This document shows positions 1-8,780 of a stretch of 64,000 nt of DNA, in pieces. Every line of letters starts with the position of its first letter. The first letter of the stretch is position 1. The position numbers and the translations under genes are program-made. The DNA comes from Rhodococcus sp. KRD162. GTDB taxonomy: Bacteria > Actinomycetota > Actinomycetes > Mycobacteriales > Mycobacteriaceae. Location: positions 124,001-188,000 of the forward strand of contig NZ_JABFAU010000001.1 of NCBI RefSeq assembly GCF_017168335.1, written 5' to 3'. The notes below the pieces were generated by a model. It searched no databases. It had not been told where the DNA came from and was given only the letters and a program-made list of their open reading frames with translations.

Positions 1-471
1 GCCGTCGCCTTCAAGATCGCCGCGACGCCGGAGTTCAAGGAACGCCAGGAGCGCACCCTGCTCGGGGCCTCGCTGCTCGCCGAGCGTCTCACCGCATCCG
101 ACGTCGCCGACAAGGGCGTGTCGGTCCTCACCGGCGGCACCGACGTGCACCTGGTGCTGGTCGACCTCCGCAACTCCGAGCTCGACGGTCAGCAGGCCGA
201 GGACCTCCTCCACGAGGTCGGCATCACCGTCAACCGCAACGCAGTGCCCTTCGACCCGCGCCCGCCGATGGTCACCTCCGGCCTGCGCATCGGCACCGGA
301 GCACTGGCCACCCGGGGATTCGGCGAAGCCGAGTTCACCGAGGTCGCAGACATCATCGCCACCGCCCTGGCAACCGGTGAGGCCAGCGATGCGCTCAAGG
401 ATCGCGTGGTGAAGCTCGCGCAGAGCACGCCGCTGTACGAGGGCCTGGAAGACTGGGGATTGCTGGGCTGA
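1..471 (+). CDS. glyA: Serine hydroxymethyltransferase, C-terminal part
   Basis: The frame is open from the first base and ends at a TGA at 469-471, giving the last 156 residues of a PLP enzyme; the active-site lysine and N-terminus lie outside the window. The segment [17 protein letters not shown] is the typical SHMT C-terminal domain signature, and the fragment matches the small domain of GlyA from start to end. The enzyme converts serine and tetrahydrofolate to glycine and methylene-THF in the cytoplasm. The following phoH-type gene and the nearby desaturase-like gene agree with the glyA1-desA2-phoH2 order I recall in mycobacteria. The identification is family-level recognition; no start can be seen. 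Confidence 0.93.
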   Translation, partial: AVAFKIAATPEFKERQERTLLGASLLAERLTASDVADKGVSVLTGGTDVHLVLVDLRNSELDGQQAEDLLHEVGITVNRNAVPFDPRPPMVTSGLRIGTGALATRGFGEAEFTEVADIIATALATGEASDALKDRVVKLAQSTPLYEGLEDWGLLG

Positions 472-505
472 CCCTGGCCGCCGCCTGCCCTCGCCCACCC
501 CAGTC

Positions 506-558
506 TGCGTCAATGGACCCTTGCACCGCCAAGACGTATGCAGTGGTTCATTCACGCA
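506..558. repeat. Dispersed palindrome family A, copy 1
   Basis: This imperfect inverted repeat has arms 506-525 and 539-558 with four mismatches in 20 positions, around the loop ccgccaagacgta. It lies 35 bp after glyA and 12 bp before a second, better-conserved copy in the same orientation. Loop and arms are both shared between copies, so this looks like a mobile or REP-like element and not a simple terminator. No T-run follows. Confidence 0.75.
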
Positions 559-570
559 GAATGTTGGCCC

Positions 571-621
571 GCGTGAATGAACCCTTGCACCGCCCAGACG
601 TATGCAAGGGTCCATTCACGC
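571..621. repeat. Dispersed palindrome family A, copy 2
   Basis: Arms 571-589 and 603-621 pair over 19 bp with one G-T-type mismatch; the core is GTGAATGGACCCTTGCA and the loop is ccgcccagacgta, nearly identical to the loop of copy 1. A third copy lies at 5273-5340 in the opposite orientation. The element could fold in RNA as a strong hairpin downstream of glyA. Confidence 0.8.
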
Positions 622-749
622 GTCCGGGGAGGGCGGTTTCGACACCGATCGACCGTCGACCAGGTCCGATGTCGACGTAACGCGTTGTTCACCGACACGC
701 CAGACTCCCAGCGAGCCGAACCCGGGTTTCGGCGGTACCGTCGGCAGTA

Positions 750-852
750 ACAGGCAGCGGGGAAGCTACCTGTGCGGGAGGTTCTGATACGTGACTGAGC
801 TAGTGAGCGCGAGAGGGCCGGCACCCGGCCCTCGTGTCATCTGACACGTCAG
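750..852 (+). promoter_or_regulatory. Structured leader region upstream of phoH
   Basis: The 440 bp between glyA and phoH hold three successive inverted repeats close to the gene. Arms ACAGG-AGC/GCT-CCTGT span 750-773. A 9-bp GC-rich stem GAGGGCCGG/CCGGCCCTC spans 813-833. CGTGTCA-TC-TGACACG spans 833-848 and overlaps the alternative pairing CTGAC-AC-GTCAG at 841-852. The last two share bases, so they could be mutually exclusive structures, or the GTGTCA/TGACAC palindrome could be a protein-binding site. It resembles no riboswitch I can name. The role is inferred from position only. Confidence 0.4.
791..844 (+). CDS. Possible 17-residue leader peptide before phoH
   Basis: A GTG at 791 is preceded by GGGAGG at 776-781 with nine bases of spacing, and opens a frame of 17 codons ending at TGA 842-844. 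The translation is VTELVSARGPAPGPRVI. The coding stretch contains the 813-833 hairpin and the stop lies inside the next palindrome, the geometry expected if translation controls leader folding. It resembles no known peptide. A chance ORF is equally possible at this length. Mycobacterial phoH2 is known to be preceded by a small antitoxin gene (phoAT), but this peptide is far shorter and no homology is claimed. Confidence 0.25.
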   Translation: MTELVSARGPAPGPRVI

Positions 853-911
853 GACCGACCGGCCCGAGCGACCAACGTTCGTGCGGTGTCGTGCGAACAT
901 AGGAGCCCCAC

Positions 912-2237
912 GTGACCACTTCACGCTCCGTTTCCGCCCCTCTTCGGACCTTCGTGCTGGACACCTCGGTGTTGCTTTCGGACCCCTGGGCAGTCATTCG
1001 GTTCGCCGAGCACAATGTGGTTCTCCCGCTGGTGGTCATCAGCGAGTTGGAGGGTAAACGCCACCACCACGAGCTGGGGTGGTTCGCGCGGGAATCCTTA
1101 CGGATGCTCGATGATCTCCGCGTCGAATTCGGCCGACTCGATCAGCCTGTTCCGATCGGAACCGACGGTGGCACACTGCAAGTCGAGCTCAATCACACCG
1201 ATCCTTCGGTGCTTCCAGTGGGCTTTCGCACCGACACCAACGATTCGAGGATCCTCGCCTGTGCACTCAATCTGAAGGCAGAGGGCAAGGATGTCGTGCT
1301 CGTCAGCAAGGATATCCCGCTGCGAGTCAAGGCCGGTGCCGTCGGCCTTCCCGCCGACGAATATCACGCTCACGATGTGGTGCCGTCCGGTTGGACGGGG
1401 ATGACCGAGCTCGACGTGCAGCCCGATGCAGTGGACACGCTGTTCAACGACGGCGTCATCGATCTCGCGGAGGCGCGAGACCTGCCGTGCCACACCGGGG
1501 TTCGGTTGCTGGCGGGTCGCCAGAGCGCGTTGGGTCGGGTGACTCCTGATAAGCAGATTCAGTTGGTTCGCGGTGAGCGAGAGGCATTCGGCCTGCACGG
1601 GCGTTCGGCGGAGCAGCGGGTGGCGCTGGACCTGCTGCTCGACGAGAGCATCGGCATCGTCTCGTTGGGTGGTAAGGCCGGAACGGGTAAGTCGGCGCTG
1701 GCGCTGACGGCCGGGCTCGAAGCGGTGCTCGAGCGTCGGTCGCATCGGAAAGTCGTTGTGTTCCGGCCGCTTTACGCGGTCGGTGGACAGGAGCTCGGCT
1801 ACCTACCAGGTAGCGAGAGTGAGAAGATGGGCCCGTGGGGTCAGGCGGTGTTCGATACTCTCGAAGGGCTCGCGAGTCCCGAGGTGATGGAAGAGGTCAT
1901 CGCACGCGGGATGTTGGAAGTGTTGCCGCTCACGCACATTCGCGGTCGGTCGTTGCACGATTCCTTCGTCATCGTCGACGAGGCGCAGTCGCTGGAGCGC
2001 AATGTGTTGCTGACGGTGCTGTCCCGGCTTGGTTCGGGCTCACGCGTCGTACTCACTCACGACGTCGCGCAGCGAGACAATCTCCGCGTCGGACGGCATG
2101 ACGGTGTTGCAGCCGTGATCGAAAAGCTCAAGGGGCATCCACTTTTCGCGCACATCACCCTCAGTCGCAGTGAGCGTTCACCGATTGCTGCGCTGGTGAC
2201 CGAGATGCTCGAGGAATTCGGCCCCTCCGGAGCCTGA
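912..2237 (+). CDS. phoH2: PhoH2-type PIN domain-RNA helicase/ATPase
   Basis: A 441-residue protein with an N-terminal PIN ribonuclease domain (about residues 12-145) fused to a C-terminal PhoH ATPase domain (about 225-435). PIN acidic residues are visible in [19 protein letters not shown] and SKDIPLR. The Walker A motif GGKAGTGKS and the Walker B motif FVIVDEAQS are intact. Known PhoH2 proteins unwind and cleave RNA and act as the toxin half of a toxin-antitoxin pair in mycobacteria. The GTG start has AGGAG at 901-905 six bases upstream. No obvious PhoAT-length antitoxin precedes it; only a structured leader and a tiny ORF are seen. The gene is convergent with the next pair across a strong hairpin. 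Confidence 0.93.
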   Translation: MTTSRSVSAPLRTFVLDTSVLLSDPWAVIRFAEHNVVLPLVVISELEGKRHHHELGWFARESLRMLDDLRVEFGRLDQPVPIGTDGGTLQVELNHTDPSVLPVGFRTDTNDSRILACALNLKAEGKDVVLVSKDIPLRVKAGAVGLPADEYHAHDVVPSGWTGMTELDVQPDAVDTLFNDGVIDLAEARDLPCHTGVRLLAGRQSALGRVTPDKQIQLVRGEREAFGLHGRSAEQRVALDLLLDESIGIVSLGGKAGTGKSALALTAGLEAVLERRSHRKVVVFRPLYAVGGQELGYLPGSESEKMGPWGQAVFDTLEGLASPEVMEEVIARGMLEVLPLTHIRGRSLHDSFVIVDEAQSLERNVLLTVLSRLGSGSRVVLTHDVAQRDNLRVGRHDGVAAVIEKLKGHPLFAHITLSRSERSPIAALVTEMLEEFGPSGA

Positions 2238-2241
2238 CCCG

Positions 2242-2283
2242 GGTGAGCGGAACTTCGTAGCCTACGGCGAAGTTCCGCTCACC
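2242..2283. terminator. Bidirectional terminator between phoH2 and hydrolase gene
   Basis: A perfect 16-bp inverted repeat (arms 2242-2257 and 2268-2283) starts 4 bp after the phoH2 stop and ends 4 bp before the stop of the convergent gene. The loop TAGCCTACGG can itself pair further. There is no T-run, but the position between two converging stops fits a terminator serving both strands. Confidence 0.75.
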
Positions 2284-2286
2284 TGG

Positions 2287-2694
2287 TCACCGGCCAGTTA
2301 TCGCTCGGAAGGCTCCGCGGACAACGCCTTTGAGGAAGTCCACGTTGTCGAAATGATCACGCCACACGGCCACTGTTCCGTCGCGCATCTCGAAGGTTCC
2401 GCATACCCAGAACTCGATTCGCAGTCGACGCCAGATCAACGCGTCCGTGCGTTCGGTGAGAACGATGTCTCCGTCGGCTGCGATGTGGTGAATCTCGACG
2501 TCGAATCCGTACGCAGGCTTGGCAAGTGCCTTCATGAACCATCCGACGTTCGAGGAGCCGCGCACCTTCGGGAGCCCGACGTTGTGCCATACGATCTCCT
2601 CGTGCAGAAGAGCCATCGCGCGGTCGGTATCGCGATCCCTCACCGCGTAGAGCATGTCTGCCACGATCGCCGTTGGCTGCTGTGTCTCGGTCAC
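2287..2694 (-). CDS. Limonene-1,2-epoxide hydrolase family protein
   Basis: A 135-residue NTF2-fold protein. The Arg-Asp pair in LTERTDAL and the Asp in VWRDHFD match the Asp-Arg-Asp catalytic relay of limonene-epoxide hydrolases. IVWHNVGLP keeps the water-binding Asn but has Trp where the family usually has Tyr. The substrate is probably an epoxide, perhaps of a lipid or steroid as for mycobacterial EphG, but this is inference. The gene overlaps the upstream serine hydrolase gene by four bases (ATGA at 2691-2694), so the two are translationally coupled. A SnoaL-like non-catalytic NTF2 protein is the alternative reading. Confidence 0.75.
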   Translation of the reverse strand: MTETQQPTAIVADMLYAVRDRDTDRAMALLHEEIVWHNVGLPKVRGSSNVGWFMKALAKPAYGFDVEIHHIAADGDIVLTERTDALIWRRLRIEFWVCGTFEMRDGTVAVWRDHFDNVDFLKGVVRGAFRAITGR

Positions 2695-4274
2695 TTGATG
2701 AACCGCCCCAATCCATTGCCGTCGAAGAACTCGAGCGTCAGCGTGTTCGCGTCGAACTTCGCTTGCGAAATGGACCCGTCGGGTGCATTTTCGCCGCTCG
2801 GCTCGAACGTGAACGTGTCGCCGTCCCAGTGTGACAACGGGTAGGAGGTTCCGTTCGGCCCGAGGGCCAACGTCAGCTCCCCGTCGGCCTCCGCCACCGT
2901 CGCCGGCCCCCAGTAGCTGTTCTGGTATACCCCCACGTACGACGCGAGAGGTTGGGGCGCAGCAGCATTCGCGGGAGCAGTCTTGCCTGCGAGCTCGCCC
3001 GCCGGGTTACTCATTCCGGCGAATGCGTTCTTGTACAGCGTTCGCCAGTCCTCGCGGACCTCGCCGAACTGGACGAGGTCCGCGAACTCGGCTGTCACAG
3101 TTTCGGCGATCCCGAGGGGTGCGGCGTTGGTCAGCACGACTATGGCGACGTCGAGCGAGGGAATCCATACGAAGTTGGTGCCTGCGCCGAGCGCGAACGC
3201 GCCCGAATGACTTACCGTCGTGCGACCGGCCGCGTTGTTGGAGACGTTGAATCCATACCCGTAGTAGCCGGCGCGCGAGTCCGGCGTGGCCGACGGGTCC
3301 GAGACGATCTGCGCGCGCACTGCAGGCAGAAGGGCCTTGGGGTCGAGTAACTCTCCTCCGTCCGCGTTGAGCATCGTGAGCCATTTCGCGAGGTCGTTCA
3401 CCGAGGAGCTGACCCCGCCTGCCGGAGTCTGTGCGTCGGGGTCGCGTTGATATTTCGGCTGATACTCGCCGTCGACGAGGACATGAGGCACGGCCCGATC
3501 GGACCGACTCATGTAGTCGGAGAACGACGAGCTCGTCGAGGTCATGCCGAGCGGGCCGTAGATCGCGTCCTGGCTGAGGGTGTCCCAGTCCTTACCCGAC
3601 GCTGCCGCGACGGCCTCGGCTGCGGCGGTGACCCCGAAGTTGGTGTAGTGGTACGTCGAGCGAAACGGGTCGAGGGGCACCTGCCGCAACCGTTCGAGAA
3701 CCTGCCTGCGGTCGTAGCCGAGATCTTCGAGCAGGTCTCCCGCGTGATCGGGCAGCCCGCTTCGATGCGCGTAGAGGTCGGCGACGGTGACGTTCCGGGT
3801 CACCCACGGGTCGTCGAGGGCGAACCACGGCAACTGTGAGACCACCGGTGTCGACCAGTCGATCACTCCAGCTCCCACCTGGGACGCGACGACCGTCGCC
3901 CCGACCGACTTGGACAGCGACGCCAGCTGGAACACCGAGTCGCCGTCGATCGGGTCGTCCTTGCCCACCTCACGAACCCCGAAACCCTTCGAGTAGAGGA
4001 CATCGGAGCCGTGCACCACAGCGACGGCCATCCCGGGAATGTTCGACGACGCCATCAGCTCCTCCACGATGCCGTCGAGCTTGCCGACGGCATCGTCGAT
4101 GCGGCCGGCCGGAACATCGACGCCTGCGACCTGGCCGGGGGACAGGTCCGCTGTCGGTGCCGACTCGGACGGCGGCGGACTGGCGGTCGGCGGCGCGTCG
4201 TTCGAGCACCCGACCAGCACCAACATCGAGCACACAACAGCAAGACACAGACAATCTCGACCCGACCGCATCAC
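2691..4274 (-). CDS. Serine hydrolase lipoprotein, class C beta-lactamase family
   Basis: A 527-residue protein starting with a hydrophobic signal and the lipobox LVGC (Cys23), then a Pro/Ser-rich linker. The serine beta-lactamase/DD-peptidase fold follows: SxxK at Ser119-Lys122, YxN at Tyr209-Asn211 and a HSG triad near residue 356. Family members include penicillin-binding proteins, esterases and D-aminopeptidases, so the substrate is open. The protein should be anchored outside the cytoplasmic membrane. An extra domain of about 100 residues after the catalytic fold, ending in EFFDGNGLGRFIK, is common in this family. It is the first gene of a two-gene unit with the epoxide-hydrolase-like gene. 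The tandem ATG ATG leaves the exact start uncertain by one codon. Confidence 0.88.
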   Translation of the reverse strand: MMRSGRDCLCLAVVCSMLVLVGCSNDAPPTASPPPSESAPTADLSPGQVAGVDVPAGRIDDAVGKLDGIVEELMASSNIPGMAVAVVHGSDVLYSKGFGVREVGKDDPIDGDSVFQLASLSKSVGATVVASQVGAGVIDWSTPVVSQLPWFALDDPWVTRNVTVADLYAHRSGLPDHAGDLLEDLGYDRRQVLERLRQVPLDPFRSTYHYTNFGVTAAAEAVAAASGKDWDTLSQDAIYGPLGMTSTSSSFSDYMSRSDRAVPHVLVDGEYQPKYQRDPDAQTPAGGVSSSVNDLAKWLTMLNADGGELLDPKALLPAVRAQIVSDPSATPDSRAGYYGYGFNVSNNAAGRTTVSHSGAFALGAGTNFVWIPSLDVAIVVLTNAAPLGIAETVTAEFADLVQFGEVREDWRTLYKNAFAGMSNPAGELAGKTAPANAAAPQPLASYVGVYQNSYWGPATVAEADGELTLALGPNGTSYPLSHWDGDTFTFEPSGENAPDGSISQAKFDANTLTLEFFDGNGLGRFIK

Positions 4275-4400
4275 GAGTAGTCCTCACTTCGGTGACTGGT
4301 TGCCCTAGAGAGTAGACCTGCGCCGACCTGGTTTCAGGAGAATTCACAGAGGTCAGGGGCACGGCGTTGGACGTCTGGGCGCAGGCGCTACGGTTACCGC

Positions 4401-5258
4401 ATGTCTACGAACCTGTCCGACGGTGATCTGCTGGTCCGTTTGGAGCCCGCGGTCGAAGAGAATCTGAAACGCCACATCGAGGCAGCGAGCGAATGGCACC
4501 CCCATGACCTCGCCCCGTTCGACGAGGGCAAGAACTTCGCCTTCCTCGGCGGCGAGGATTGGACGCCCGAGCAGTCCCATCTGAGCGATGTCGAAATCCT
4601 CTCCGCCACGGTCGGCGTCCTCGTTGCCGACAACCTGCCCGCGTACCACCGCGAACTTGCCCACGCCCTCACCGGCCTCGGAGCCTGGTGGAAGTGGACC
4701 GGTCGGTGGACGTCGGAGGAAAATCGGCAGTCGATCGTGCTGCGCAACTTCCTGGTGCTCACTCGCGCTGTGGATCCGGTCGCTCTCGAGCGCGTCCGGA
4801 TGGAGCACATGACGACCGGGTACGACGCACCCAGTCGTCACCTGCTCGACATCCTGGCGCATTTCGCCATCGAGGAAGCCGCAGCCTCGCTGCGCCACCG
4901 CAATACGATCGCGCTCGGTCAGGACCCGGTGTTGGCCAACATCCTCGGCAAGATCGCCGACGACGACGCATTGCAGTCGACGTTCTACGCCAACATCCTC
5001 GACGAGGCATTCGCCGTGGTGCCGGACCAGGCCGCTCGCGCAGTCGCCGATCGCATCAACGGCTTCGAGATTCCCGTGGTGGATCTGCCCGAGCGGGGTA
5101 ACAGCACCGTCGCCTTGGCCGAGGCCGGCATCTACGACGCCGATCAGGAACGCGAGAAGGTGTTCAAGCCGCTGCTCGCGGGATGGAAGATCTTCGACCG
5201 CACCGATCTGGGCGAGGATGGTCTGAAGGCACGCGAGGAACTCGCTCACCTCGCCTGA
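4401..5258 (+). CDS. Acyl-ACP desaturase-like protein (DesA2-like) with degenerate di-iron motifs
   Basis: A 285-residue ferritin-like protein resembling mycobacterial DesA2, with the shared N-terminal block DxGKNFAFLGGEDW and the motif WTSEEN. Canonical desaturases carry EENRH and DExRH metal motifs. Here the first is EENRQ (residues 106-110) and the second is DDDALQ (187-192), so at least the two histidines and one glutamate are replaced. Glu85 and the glutamates near residue 158 remain. Loss of these ligands suggests altered or no di-iron chemistry. DesA2 lies beside glyA and phoH2 in mycobacteria as I recall, so the locus agrees. It faces fumC convergently across a long palindrome. Confidence 0.8.
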   Translation: MSTNLSDGDLLVRLEPAVEENLKRHIEAASEWHPHDLAPFDEGKNFAFLGGEDWTPEQSHLSDVEILSATVGVLVADNLPAYHRELAHALTGLGAWWKWTGRWTSEENRQSIVLRNFLVLTRAVDPVALERVRMEHMTTGYDAPSRHLLDILAHFAIEEAAASLRHRNTIALGQDPVLANILGKIADDDALQSTFYANILDEAFAVVPDQAARAVADRINGFEIPVVDLPERGNSTVALAEAGIYDADQEREKVFKPLLAGWKIFDRTDLGEDGLKAREELAHLA

Positions 5259-5272
5259 GGTTCACCCCCTTT

Positions 5273-5340
5273 CGAAAGCGTGAATGGTCCATTGCACACA
5301 CGTCTCGGCGGTGTGTGCAATGGACCATTCACGCGTTTCG
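5273..5340. repeat. Dispersed palindrome family A, copy 3 (inverted)
   Basis: A 28-bp stem (arms 5273-5300 and 5312-5340, one unpaired base) lies between the convergent desaturase-like gene and fumC. The core GTGAATGGTCCATTGCA is shared with copies 1 and 2. The loop segment acgtctcggcgg is the reverse complement of their ccgcccagacgt with one change, so this copy is inverted. In place it probably also acts as a bidirectional terminator. Confidence 0.8.
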
Positions 5341-5356
5341 GGGGCGAACGGGAAAG

Positions 5357-6760
5357 CTAGTCCTCGACCTTCGCCATGGCGAGAACGTCGAGGCGCTTGT
5401 CGAGTTCGGCCTCGCTGAGCTTGTCGCCGATCAGTCCGCGGTCGATGACCGTCTGACGGATCGTCTTCTTCTCCTTCAGCGCCTGCTTGGCGACGGCGGC
5501 AGCTTCCTCGTAGCCGATCGCGGAGTTCAACGGCGTCACGATGGACGGCGAGGACTCGGCGAGGGTCTTGAGGTGCTCCACATTGGCGGTCAGTCCGACG
5601 ACGCACTTGTCGGCGAACAGGACCGAGACGTTGGCGAGGAGTTTGAACGACTCGAGGACGTTGCGCGCCATCATCGGGATGTACACGTTGAGCTCGAATG
5701 CGCCCGATGCACCGCCGAATGCCACCGCGGCGTCGTTGCCGATGACCTGAGCCGCGACCTGCGTAACAGCTTCGGGGAGAACAGGATTGACCTTGCCTGG
5801 CATGATGGAGCTGCCGGGCTGCAGGTCCGGTAGGGCGACCTCGCCGAGTCCGGTGAGCGGGCCCGATCCCATCCAGCGAATGTCGTTGGCGATCTTGGTC
5901 AGCGAGACCGCGATGGTGCGCAGTGCGCCCGATGCCTCGACGAGTCCGTCGCGCGCGGCCTGTGCCTCGAACGAGTCCTTGGCGGCGGTGAGCGCCTCGA
6001 TTCCGGTCGACTTGACCAGCTCCGCAACGACTTTCGGGCCGAAGCCGTCGGGTGCGTTGAGGCCGGTTCCGACGGCGGTGCCGCCGATGGGCAGTTCACC
6101 CAGGCGAGGCAGGGTGGCCTCGACGCGCTCGATGCCCGCTTCGATCTGACGGGCGTAGCCGCCGAATTCCTGGCCGAGGGTGACCGGGACGGCATCCATG
6201 AGGTGGGTGCGGCCGGACTTCACGACGGTCTTCCACTCGACGGCTTTCGCGGCGAGCGCCTCGTGCAGGTGCTTCAACGAGGGAACCAGCGAGGTGACTG
6301 CTGCCTCGGTGGCGGCGACGTGGGTGGCCGTCGGGAACGTGTCGTTCGAGGACTGCGACATGTTCACGTGATCGTTGGGGTGCACCTCGACGCCGTTGGC
6401 CTTCGCGATCGACGCGATGACCTCGTTGGCGTTCATGTTCGAGCTGGTGCCCGAGCCGGTCTGGAACACATCGATCGGGAACTGGTCGTCGTGCTTGCCC
6501 TCGGCGATTTCGTTGGCAGCCGCGATGATGGCGTCGGCGAGGCCGCCGTCGAGCAGACCGAGATCCTTGTTGACCTGAGCGCACGCCGCCTTGAGCAGAC
6601 CCATCGCGCGGATCTGGGTGCGTTCGAGCGGACGCCCCGAGATGGGGAAGTTCTCCACCGCACGTTGAGTCTGGGCACGCCAGAGCGCGTCGATGGGAAC
6701 GCGTACCTCTCCCATGGTGTCGTGCTCGATCCGGAACTGCTGTTCGTCTGTCTGCGTCAT
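5357..6760 (-). CDS. fumC: Fumarate hydratase, class II
   Basis: A 467-residue iron-independent fumarase of the aspartase/fumarase superfamily, the usual length for FumC. The superfamily signature [11 protein letters not shown], carrying the catalytic serine loop, is present, as are [18 protein letters not shown] and SSNDTFPTA. It interconverts fumarate and malate in the TCA cycle. The gene lies 32 bp downstream of glpX on the same strand, and fum-glpX adjacency is conserved in mycobacteria, which suggests one transcript linking the TCA cycle and gluconeogenesis. The ATG start at 6760 fits the family N-terminus ([13 protein letters not shown]). Confidence 0.97.
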   Translation of the reverse strand: MTQTDEQQFRIEHDTMGEVRVPIDALWRAQTQRAVENFPISGRPLERTQIRAMGLLKAACAQVNKDLGLLDGGLADAIIAAANEIAEGKHDDQFPIDVFQTGSGTSSNMNANEVIASIAKANGVEVHPNDHVNMSQSSNDTFPTATHVAATEAAVTSLVPSLKHLHEALAAKAVEWKTVVKSGRTHLMDAVPVTLGQEFGGYARQIEAGIERVEATLPRLGELPIGGTAVGTGLNAPDGFGPKVVAELVKSTGIEALTAAKDSFEAQAARDGLVEASGALRTIAVSLTKIANDIRWMGSGPLTGLGEVALPDLQPGSSIMPGKVNPVLPEAVTQVAAQVIGNDAAVAFGGASGAFELNVYIPMMARNVLESFKLLANVSVLFADKCVVGLTANVEHLKTLAESSPSIVTPLNSAIGYEEAAAVAKQALKEKKTIRQTVIDRGLIGDKLSEAELDKRLDVLAMAKVED

Positions 6761-6792
6761 GAGCCTTACTTTGCCAGTAGTGGTTTCGGGGA

Positions 6793-7833
6793 TCAGAAGG
6801 ACGGTGCCTGGCCGGACTCGTCGGCGTCGAAGTCGACCGAGGAGTATTCGCGCAGCTTCGCGAGGCGGTGGTATGCGTCGATCATGCGTACGGTGCCGGA
6901 CTTCGAGCGCATCACGATGGACTGGGTGTGTGCGCCGCCGCCCGCGTAGCGGACGCCGCGAAGCAGGTCGCCGTCGGTCACACCGGTGGCCGTGAAGAAC
7001 ACGTTCTCACCGGAGACGAGGTCCTTGGTGTCGAGGACGCGGTCCAGGTCGTGGCCGGCGTCGATGGCCTTCTGCCTCTCCTCGTCGTCCGTGGGTGACA
7101 GACGGCCCAGGATGGCGCCGTCCATGCAGCGCATCGCGGCGGCGGCGATGATGCCCTCGGGCGTACCGCCGATGCCGATGAGCATGTCGGTTCCGGAATC
7201 GGGCCGGGCGGCGGCGATAGCGCCTGCGACGTCACCGTCGGAGATCAACCGGATGCGGGATCCGGCGTCGCGCACCTGTTGGATCAGTTCGGCATGCCGG
7301 GGGCGATCGAGGATGCACACCGTCACATCTGATGCGGAACCCTTCTTCACCTTGGCGATACGGGCGATGTTCTCCGCGACGGGGGCAGTGATATCGATGA
7401 CATCCGCGTAGTCGGGTCCGACGGCGATCTTCTCCATGTAGAAGACGGCGGACGGGTCGAACATGGCACCACGTTCGGCGACGGCGAGCACCGAAATGGC
7501 GTTGGGCATGCCCTTGGCCATCAAAGTGGTTCCGTCGACGGGATCGACGGCGAAGTCGACGTCGGGTCCGTTGCCGTTGCCGACCTCTTCGCCGTTGTAG
7601 AGCATCGGAGCTTCGTCTTTCTCGCCCTCACCGATGACGACGACTCCGCGCATCGAGACCGATGCGACCAACTGACGCATGGCGTCGACAGCAGCTCCGT
7701 CGCCGCCTTCCTTGTCGCCGCGACCGACCCAGCGACCCGACGCCAGTGCACCGGCCTCGGTGACGCGTACGAGTTCTAGTGCGAGGTTGCGATCTGGCGC
7801 CATGGCGCGAGTGGACTCGGTGCTGGCCGTCAT
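6793..7833 (-). CDS. glpX: Fructose-1,6-bisphosphatase, class II
   Basis: A 346-residue GlpX-type phosphatase. The metal-binding acidic motifs are visible in [10 protein letters not shown] preceded by VDFAVDP, and in [20 protein letters not shown]. It hydrolyses fructose-1,6-bisphosphate to fructose-6-phosphate for gluconeogenesis. In mycobacteria GlpX is the main FBPase, so the gene is probably needed for growth on lipids and organic acids. It is upstream of fumC in the same orientation and divergent from the DUF4245 gene, with a 135-bp shared promoter region. The ATG at 7833 is preceded by an AGGAG-like stretch (CCAGGAGGCTAC on the minus strand). Confidence 0.96.
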   Translation of the reverse strand: MTASTESTRAMAPDRNLALELVRVTEAGALASGRWVGRGDKEGGDGAAVDAMRQLVASVSMRGVVVIGEGEKDEAPMLYNGEEVGNGNGPDVDFAVDPVDGTTLMAKGMPNAISVLAVAERGAMFDPSAVFYMEKIAVGPDYADVIDITAPVAENIARIAKVKKGSASDVTVCILDRPRHAELIQQVRDAGSRIRLISDGDVAGAIAAARPDSGTDMLIGIGGTPEGIIAAAAMRCMDGAILGRLSPTDDEERQKAIDAGHDLDRVLDTKDLVSGENVFFTATGVTDGDLLRGVRYAGGGAHTQSIVMRSKSGTVRMIDAYHRLAKLREYSSVDFDADESGQAPSF

Positions 7834-7968
7834 CGGTTTGTAGCCTCCTGGTTGGTGGGGTGTTACCCAGGCGCGATTATCTCACTTCTGTGATGTCTGC
7901 GGTGGGGTCGGGTCGGCTGTGAGGTACGCGGCGATCGAGCACTGCCGTGCGGAGGGGATACTGGTGCA

Positions 7969-8538
7969 GTGGCAAACAGCAAACCTCGGATTCTCAACAA
8001 CAACCGCGACATGGTCTGGTCGCTCATTCCGCTGGTCATAGCCTGTTTGCTGATTGCGGGCGTGGCCAGCCAGTGCTCGCTGAGCCCGGGTGGTCCCAAG
8101 CAGGGGCCCATTCCCAATTTCGACGTGAACTCCGCACTGCAGTACGACGCGGCGGAAATCGGCTTCCCGGTGCGCAATCCGAGTGTTCCCGAGGGATGGA
8201 CGCCCAATTCGGGTAGCCGGGCGACCATCTCCGGTGACAGCGGCGGACCGGTCACGACTGTCGGATATATCACCGAAACCGGGGGATACCTGCAGCTGAC
8301 TCAGACGTCGGCGTCCGAGGAGCTGTTGGTTCCGTTCGTGGCGGGCGAGACGGTGTATGCGTCGGGCGCTCAGAACGTATCGGGTCGAGAGTGGGTGGTC
8401 TACGGCGAGGAAGGCTCGCGCACGTACTGGGTCTCGGATTTCGGTGACGTCCGAATACTGCTGGGCGGCACCGCAACCAAGGATGACTTCACCACGCTTG
8501 CGGCGACCCTCGACGAGACACCACCGCTCGCCCCCTAG
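7969..8538 (+). CDS. DUF4245 membrane-anchored protein
   Basis: A 189-residue protein with one N-terminal membrane helix (about residues 15-35, [19 protein letters not shown]) followed by an extracytoplasmic domain. Family DUF4245 is found in Actinobacteria next to glpX and corresponds to Rv1100 by position. Function is unknown. The start is GTG 7969, chosen because GGAGGGG lies at 7951-7957; an upstream out-of-frame GTG at 7964 is not used. The 3' end overlaps the xseB stop region by four bases on the opposite strand. Confidence 0.85.
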   Translation: MANSKPRILNNNRDMVWSLIPLVIACLLIAGVASQCSLSPGGPKQGPIPNFDVNSALQYDAAEIGFPVRNPSVPEGWTPNSGSRATISGDSGGPVTTVGYITETGGYLQLTQTSASEELLVPFVAGETVYASGAQNVSGREWVVYGEEGSRTYWVSDFGDVRILLGGTATKDDFTTLAATLDETPPLAP

Positions 8539-8780
8539 CTGTCCGTCTCGGTACTCGCCAGCGCGGTCTCGATTCTCTTGCGCGCGCCGGCGAGTTGTTC
8601 CTCGCAGCGGGTGGCCAGTTGCTCGCCGCGCTCCCACAGGGCGAGGGAGGCGTCGAGGTCGAGCCCGCCTTGCTCGAGAATCTTCACCACACCGACCAAC
8701 TCGTCGCGTGCTTCCTCGTAGCCCAGTTCGGACACCGGTTTGGTGTCTTCGTTCTCGCTCATCTGTGCTCCTTCTGTCAT
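8535..8780 (-). CDS. xseB: Exodeoxyribonuclease VII small subunit
   Basis: An 81-residue XseB with the family hallmarks [37 protein letters not shown] and a conserved GAR near the C-terminus. It forms with XseA the exonuclease that degrades single-stranded DNA from both ends. The start overlaps the xseA stop by four bases (ATGA, 8777-8780), giving coupled translation. Its 3' end overlaps the convergent DUF4245 gene by four bases. Confidence 0.95.
   Translation of the reverse strand: MTEGAQMSENEDTKPVSELGYEEARDELVGVVKILEQGGLDLDASLALWERGEQLATRCEEQLAGARKRIETALASTETDS

Noticed and set aside
602-787. A 61-codon frame in the glyA-phoH2 gap
   Set aside because: It starts inside a palindrome arm, has no ribosome site and no recognisable protein; the gap is better read as repeats plus leader.
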